Translations under genes and position numbers: made by a program
Notes under the pieces: model-generated
The model's database searches: none
What the model saw: only the letters and a program-made list of their open reading frames with translations
Told to the model about the DNA's origin: nothing
Origin: Bacteroidota bacterium
GTDB taxonomy: Bacteria; Bacteroidota; Bacteroidia; Bacteroidales; GCA-2748055
NCBI GenBank assembly: GCA_024244665.1
Contig: JAAEOI010000371.1
Span: 1-20,880, forward strand
Direction of reading: 5' to 3'
DNA length: 20,880 nucleotides
Part shown: piece after piece, positions 17,295 to 20,880 of the stretch
Layout of the letters: each line of letters starts with the position of its first letter
Numbering within the stretch: position 1 is the stretch's first letter

Positions 17295-17302
17295 TATGTT
17301 TG
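17295..17302 (+). promoter_or_regulatory. Bacteroidota -7 promoter element for the plus-strand glycosidase-like gene
   Basis: TATGTTTG matches TAnnTTTG exactly and lies 35 bp upstream of the ATG at 17338. Its position overlaps an upstream in-frame ATG at 17296, which argues that this earlier ATG is not the translation start. The nearest 11-bp motif copy ends 18 bp upstream, roughly where a -33 element would be. Confidence 0.6.
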
Positions 17303-17337
17303 CTTCTTCTAACTTGAAATTGAACAAAACCGATATT

Positions 17338-18504
17338 ATGAAACAACTACCGATATTCCTAATATTTCTGCTGCTCCCCTGCCTCTTTTTCGTGAATGCT
17401 AGGGCCCAGGAAAATACCCTTTATCCTGATTTCAGCTGGGATCATGTACCACTTTATATGCATATGCGAAAAGCTATTGCATTTACACAGGAAGAGCTTT
17501 CCTACCTTGCAGAATTCCCGATCATTACCCTGGAAAAAACCACGGGGAGTGCAACTTATGGATCCACTGAGAAGGGGTCACTGGAGGCCGCAAAGGCAAT
17601 CAAGGAATATAATCCGCATGCAAAAGTATTGTACTACAGGAATATCATGGTGCATTACCAGGGCTATGATGTGAACAGTAGCCTGGAAAAAGTAGCAGAT
17701 CCATTGTTGTCAGACGCATCAGGAGAAACCAATATCGTACACAGTGGGAAGCGGGGTGCATATGATCTCACGAAGCCCCGATTGCAGGAATGGTGGCTGG
17801 ATCATTGCGAGACCATGGCCGGATATGATCAGATCGACGGAATTTTTATTGATGGGAATATTAAGGCCTTGGAACCCGTATTCTTGGGCAAGGAAATCGG
17901 AGAAGAAAAAAAGTCTGCCGTCGCTGAAGCATATGGGCAAATGATGAAAGAGCTGGATGACAGGGTAGGGGAAAATAAATTATTGATAGCGAACCTGATT
18001 CGCGCAAGACTGCCCAATTCCGGCCTGGATTACATGAGCAATTTTGATGGCTCATACCTGGAGGGTTTCGAAATTCCGGCCAACGGTTTCACCCGGCTGG
18101 AATATGTGGCCAGGGGAATTGATGCAACTCAGGAGGCGGCAAGGGATGGAAAGGTCATCTGCATGAGTATGGGGCTTGGCAGAGCCAGGAAAACGGGATC
18201 CGGGATCGATGATACCAGGATGGATGCCGGGGAGAACTCACAAATTCAGGATCGACTAACTTATTCTCTTGCCATTTTCCTGATCTGCGCTGAGAAGTAC
18301 AGCTATTTCCTGGCGCATGACGGTTACAGCGTGAATAGTGATGACAGCTCTGTATGGCTCAAAACCTTCCCTGAATACTCCAAACCATTGGGCCCGCCTC
18401 AGGGTCCGGCTATAAGAGATGGCGCCGTGTATACACGCAAATATGAACATACTTCTGTCTGGTTGGATATTGAGCATGAAAAGGCTAAAATTACCTGGGA
18501 CTGA
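17338..18504 (+). CDS. Exported putative glycoside hydrolase-like protein (GHL15-type TIM barrel)
   Basis: The start chosen is the ATG at 17338, which opens directly into a clean signal peptide (MKQLPIFLIFLLLPCLFF, cleavage near ARAQ). It gives 388 residues, and the upstream ATG at 17296 lies in the promoter. The body looks like a (beta/alpha)8 glycosidase-like fold: strand motifs HAKVLYYRN (94-102), the acidic strand end IDGIFIDGN (166-174), LLIANLIRA and YLEGFEIP (240-247). A C-terminal part carries PLGPPQGPAIRDGAVYTRKY and ends VWLDIEHEKAKITW. That tail resembles the hypothetical glycosyl hydrolase family 15 (GHL15, related to GH-A-like folds) from memory. Asp167, Asp172 and Glu242 are candidate catalytic residues. 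No substrate is known. It shares the divergent promoter region with the operon, so it may act on the same glycan. The fold call is moderate; activity is unproven. Confidence 0.72.
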   Translation: MKQLPIFLIFLLLPCLFFVNARAQENTLYPDFSWDHVPLYMHMRKAIAFTQEELSYLAEFPIITLEKTTGSATYGSTEKGSLEAAKAIKEYNPHAKVLYYRNIMVHYQGYDVNSSLEKVADPLLSDASGETNIVHSGKRGAYDLTKPRLQEWWLDHCETMAGYDQIDGIFIDGNIKALEPVFLGKEIGEEKKSAVAEAYGQMMKELDDRVGENKLLIANLIRARLPNSGLDYMSNFDGSYLEGFEIPANGFTRLEYVARGIDATQEAARDGKVICMSMGLGRARKTGSGIDDTRMDAGENSQIQDRLTYSLAIFLICAEKYSYFLAHDGYSVNSDDSSVWLKTFPEYSKPLGPPQGPAIRDGAVYTRKYEHTSVWLDIEHEKAKITWD

Positions 18505-18566
18505 TTCTTTCCTGTGATATACATGTTTCAATGCCGCTACTTCGGAACTCCTGTTTCCAAAAGGAC
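18505..18566. other. Short convergent intergenic gap, no terminator recognised
   Basis: The plus-strand gene and the broken minus-strand gene converge here. I see no strong GC hairpin followed by a T-run on either strand. Only a weak short inverted match (TCCT with AGGA) occurs just to the right, so termination is not explained by the visible sequence. Confidence 0.4.
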
Positions 18567-19253
18567 TTACAAGTTTTCTTTCAGTGGAATATGGATATTA
18601 AAGCTTCTCATAAAGGGATTCCCGTTCCCGTTTTGAAACCAGCGGATTTTTCGACGGGCCCCAGGTAAATCCATCCGGAGACTCAAACAGTGCAAGTCCC
18701 CTTTCTCCAAGGTAATCACCATACTGATCATCGACGATTGCATAATTGCGGTCATCACCAAACCAGATATACGGATCTTCCGTGGTAAATTCGGTCATTA
18801 CGGGTTGTTCATCAATAATCCATGGGCCATCAGGGGCCGGTGAGGTGGCCAGGCACTGTATGGATCTGAATTTCTTCGATTCCTGCCAGTTCTCCGGACG
18901 GGATTTCATCATCATCAGATAAGATCCGTCGGGACGCTGACAGACAGATGGATTTGTTACATATCCATGAGCTGCTTTACCTTCCTGAATATCAACAAGC
19001 GGTTCCCCGCATACCTCCCAGGGCCCTCCGGGATCTGAGGCTACAGCAACGCCGATCCTTTGAGAGAATGTATGGTTCATCCGTTCTCCCAGTCCCAGTA
19101 ATCCTCCTGTTCAAGAATCGAGTGAAGTGGAACCGGCCGGAGCAGTTCATTGAAATCAGAAAATGGAAAATCTTCTACCTGCTTCTGATTCTTACAAGCT
19201 GGTGTTATAAGGACGCAGGCCATGAGGAGGGATGCAATACAAGTTCCGTTCAT
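18567..19253 (-). pseudogene. Degraded GH43-like (five-bladed propeller) glycosidase lipoprotein with two internal deletions
   Basis: Three fragments in different frames line up with one family. Fragment 1 (19253 to 19077, 58 residues) has a signal peptide with a lipobox-like Cys20 (LITPAC) and the N-terminal segment LLRPVPLHSILEQEDYWDW, then a TGA stop. Fragment 2 (ATG at 19080 to a stop at 18598, 160 residues) has the middle blades: SQRIGVAVASDPGGPW, VTNPSVCQRPDGSYLMM, TEDPYIWFGDDRNYAIVDD and LALFESPDGFTWGPSKNPLV. Fragment 3, in another frame up to a stop at 18567, reads SFNIHIPLKENL, like this family's C-terminus. From memory, intact relatives have roughly 80-90 more residues between fragments 1 and 2 and a few tens (an ERPQL-type segment) between 2 and 3. 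Loss of the first propeller blade should inactivate it. Alternatives are an assembly error or an unusual split gene. Its start lies 7 bp from the preceding gene. Confidence 0.72.
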
Positions 19254-19260
19254 CGGTAAA

Positions 19261-20880
19261 TCAATTCTTTATTATTTTGTACACTTCTGTATTTCCATTA
19301 TACGATAGATGCAAGAAGTACATTCCCTCATGTAAATTCTCAATCCCGATTGAATTTAATCCCGGATGTAATTCCTGTACCAGGCTTATTCTTTTGCCTC
19401 TAAAATCGACAATGGTTGCTCTCAGGTCATTCAAATTTTCGGGGATTTCGATAAAGAGTTTCTTGTTTGCCGGGTTGGGGTATATCTTCGTGCTTTCAGG
19501 ATAACTGCCATCGCCCATGCCGGGGTTCACAGGCAGGTCACAAGTTATGACCGTGCCATTCATTATGTCAATAACTTCTCTAAAAGCGCATAATTGTCCG
19601 TTTCCAGCCGGATTATCGGTTAAATCGGTGTGTAATACCCTATCAGGCAGGGCAGACCATGCCATACAAGCCGACAAACGGGTAGGCATACCGATTCTGG
19701 CTATATATTCCTGCGTAACATCCTTTACTCTCTGTTTGTATTGGTCGGCTGTAGGGTTATCAGTATCAACAATAGACCAGCCAAAATTAACGCCCACAGA
19801 GTCTTCTATGTAGCTTTTACAAGTGGCTAATTTAGCCCACCGGGTATCGGACCAGACGGAACCAGCATTCCATTTGGATGTGCGGAGTAATTGTGCAGGC
19901 CAATCTATAACGATAAACGACAGGGTATAAGCTGTTCGCTCTTCAATCTGATTTTGCAAATCAAGATATTGCTGCTCGTAGGTTTTGCCCTGGGTAGGCC
20001 TTGCACAAATAACACCGATCTCTATTCCGCTTGAAGGCGGGTAATGGTCAGTAAGACAATTATTCAAAAAATGAACTACATTGTCGATTCGGTCCTGTAC
20101 AGGATCATCCGGGGCTTTCCATTTTGACAATAGACTTTGAAATGCCAGATATTTAACATTTACCTCGGAATCTACTAATGTGCCGTAAAATTGGTGATGA
20201 GCAGGATAAGTTTTGGTAGATAAATCATCAGTGTGAAGGAGACCAGTTTCGTCAACCATTACCGGCATACTGCCGTAAGTCGCTTTGAAATCACTCATAT
20301 TCGTTTCAAGCCAGTCATCAAATGCATTTCTTCGAATCATTAAATAGGACATTTCCGATCGGCTGGTTGCCCACTTTCCTCTATTTTCGGAGGTGTGGGA
20401 TTCTACAAAATCGACAGGAAGACCACCGCCTTGCTGGGCATTAGTATGCTCAAACCCAATCAGGTTCAGGGTTGGATCAAGCACCTTAAGATCAAAAAGT
20501 GCGATCTTTCCTGAACCATCTTTTGTTTCGGCTCTAATTGTTACAATTCCCCTGGATAAAGTTGTAAGAAGGCCATTCGCATCAATTGTGGCAAGCGAAT
20601 CGTAATCTACAGACCAGTCAACCGAAACATCTTCTCCAGGGGTGTTTTTTGCAAATAGCTGTAATGTTTCCCCTAAACCTTCAATTTTATTCACATTACC
20701 ATCGGAAGAGACTTCCAGCTGAACAGAACTATACGTTAAAGGCCATTCGCGAATATAGTGCCCTTTTTGGGTAGTCATCTTAATATCTCTTAGCTCAATT
20801 TCTCCTTCGGAATCAGCAGGCTGAAAACGTATTTTATTCATTGCAGAATTGAGCGTAATGGGCAAGCTGTATGTATGCCA
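19261..20880 (-). CDS. Secreted multidomain protein with Ig-like domain and T9SS C-terminal sorting domain (5' end outside window)
   Basis: The frame is open to the window edge (first visible residues WHTYSLPITL), so the true start lies outside; 539 residues are visible. The first roughly 45 (KIRFQPADSEGEIELRDIKM) look like the end of a carbohydrate-binding-type sandwich. Next comes a bacterial Ig-like (BIG2-type) domain at about 52-135 (VDWSVDYDSLATIDANGLLT). Then follows a central region at about 136-445 that I do not recognise; it may be a TIM-barrel-like catalytic domain (IEIGVICARPTQGK, LSFIVIDWPAQ, VNFGWSIVD). The last roughly 75 residues are a type A T9SS sorting domain (IYPNPANKKLFIEIP, then GMYFLHLSYNG and YKIIKN), directing export through the outer membrane and surface attachment or release. 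The gene ends 7 bp before the broken GH43-like gene, so the two may have been one transcription unit. The tail assignment is strong; enzymatic function is unknown. Confidence 0.8.
   Translation of the reverse strand, partial: WHTYSLPITLNSAMNKIRFQPADSEGEIELRDIKMTTQKGHYIREWPLTYSSVQLEVSSDGNVNKIEGLGETLQLFAKNTPGEDVSVDWSVDYDSLATIDANGLLTTLSRGIVTIRAETKDGSGKIALFDLKVLDPTLNLIGFEHTNAQQGGGLPVDFVESHTSENRGKWATSRSEMSYLMIRRNAFDDWLETNMSDFKATYGSMPVMVDETGLLHTDDLSTKTYPAHHQFYGTLVDSEVNVKYLAFQSLLSKWKAPDDPVQDRIDNVVHFLNNCLTDHYPPSSGIEIGVICARPTQGKTYEQQYLDLQNQIEERTAYTLSFIVIDWPAQLLRTSKWNAGSVWSDTRWAKLATCKSYIEDSVGVNFGWSIVDTDNPTADQYKQRVKDVTQEYIARIGMPTRLSACMAWSALPDRVLHTDLTDNPAGNGQLCAFREVIDIMNGTVITCDLPVNPGMGDGSYPESTKIYPNPANKKLFIEIPENLNDLRATIVDFRGKRISLVQELHPGLNSIGIENLHEGMYFLHLSYNGNTEVYKIIKN

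Larger units (their letters stand above)
17118..17337. promoter_or_regulatory. Divergent intergenic regulatory region
   Basis: This 220-bp gene-free stretch separates the minus-strand eight-gene operon from the plus-strand gene starting at 17338. It is AT-rich and contains, from left to right, an outward -7 element for the operon, four copies of an 11-bp motif in one orientation, a 14-bp perfect palindrome, and an outward -7 element for the plus-strand gene. Each is listed separately. The layout suggests shared control of both transcription units by one activator. Confidence 0.7.

Noticed and set aside
17296..17337. Upstream in-frame ATG extending the plus-strand gene by 14 residues
   Set aside because: It falls inside the TATGTTTG -7 element and would place a polar stretch before an otherwise clean signal peptide starting at 17338.
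18505..18610. Intrinsic terminator between the convergent genes
   Set aside because: Only a very short imperfect stem was found and no T-run follows it in either direction.
19077..19080. ATGA overlap as a genuine pair of translationally coupled genes
   Set aside because: Both fragments match parts of a single glycosidase-like family, and neither could form a complete propeller, so a frame-shifting deletion explains it better.
1..20880. CRISPR array, insertion sequence, tRNA/rRNA or phage genes
   Set aside because: No regularly spaced repeats outside the promoter array, no transposase or integrase-like protein, and no RNA gene signatures were seen on either strand.

Overview
The window looks like part of a carbohydrate-utilisation island from a member of the Bacteroidota. 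The evidence is two SusC/SusD outer-membrane uptake pairs, several lipoproteins with N-terminal lipobox cysteines, TAnnTTTG-type -7 promoter elements, and a protein ending in a type IX secretion (T9SS) sorting domain. T9SS together with a fucosidase and SusC/D genes fits an environmental or marine-type Bacteroidota (for example Marinilabiliales/Prolixibacteraceae-like or Flavobacteriia) better than a gut Bacteroides. That placement is inference. No rRNA, tRNA, mobile element or CRISPR array was seen.

Layout. From about 17.1 kb down to base 42, eight genes run head to tail on the minus strand with gaps of 3-17 bp and one 14-bp overlap, so they probably form one operon. In transcription order they are: a four-repeat fasciclin (FAS1) lipoprotein, SusC-1, SusD-1, a FAS1 lipoprotein with a C-terminal beta-sandwich, a second such FAS1 lipoprotein, a divergent SusC-2, a long SusD-2, and a GH29 alpha-L-fucosidase. 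The order reads as two copies of a FAS1-SusC-SusD cassette, with an extra FAS1 gene between them and one enzyme at the end. The SusC/D pairs would import a glycan, the FAS1 lipoproteins may bind it or the cell matrix, and GH29 would remove fucose.

The 220-bp divergent region at 17118-17337 separates this operon from a plus-strand gene (17338-18504) encoding an exported TIM-barrel glycosidase-like protein. It carries four same-orientation copies of an 11-bp motif (STTGCTCRTAT; one degenerate) arranged as two pairs, each with 21-bp spacing. A -7 element lies on each side, pointing outward. This looks like an AraC-type or hybrid two-component regulator array controlling both transcription units. 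No regulator gene is present in the window.

To the right, on the minus strand, are the remains of a GH43-like five-bladed propeller lipoprotein broken by what look like two frame-shifting deletions (18567-19253). Next to it is the 3' part of a large secreted protein (19261 to the window edge) with an Ig-like domain, an unrecognised central domain and a T9SS tail.
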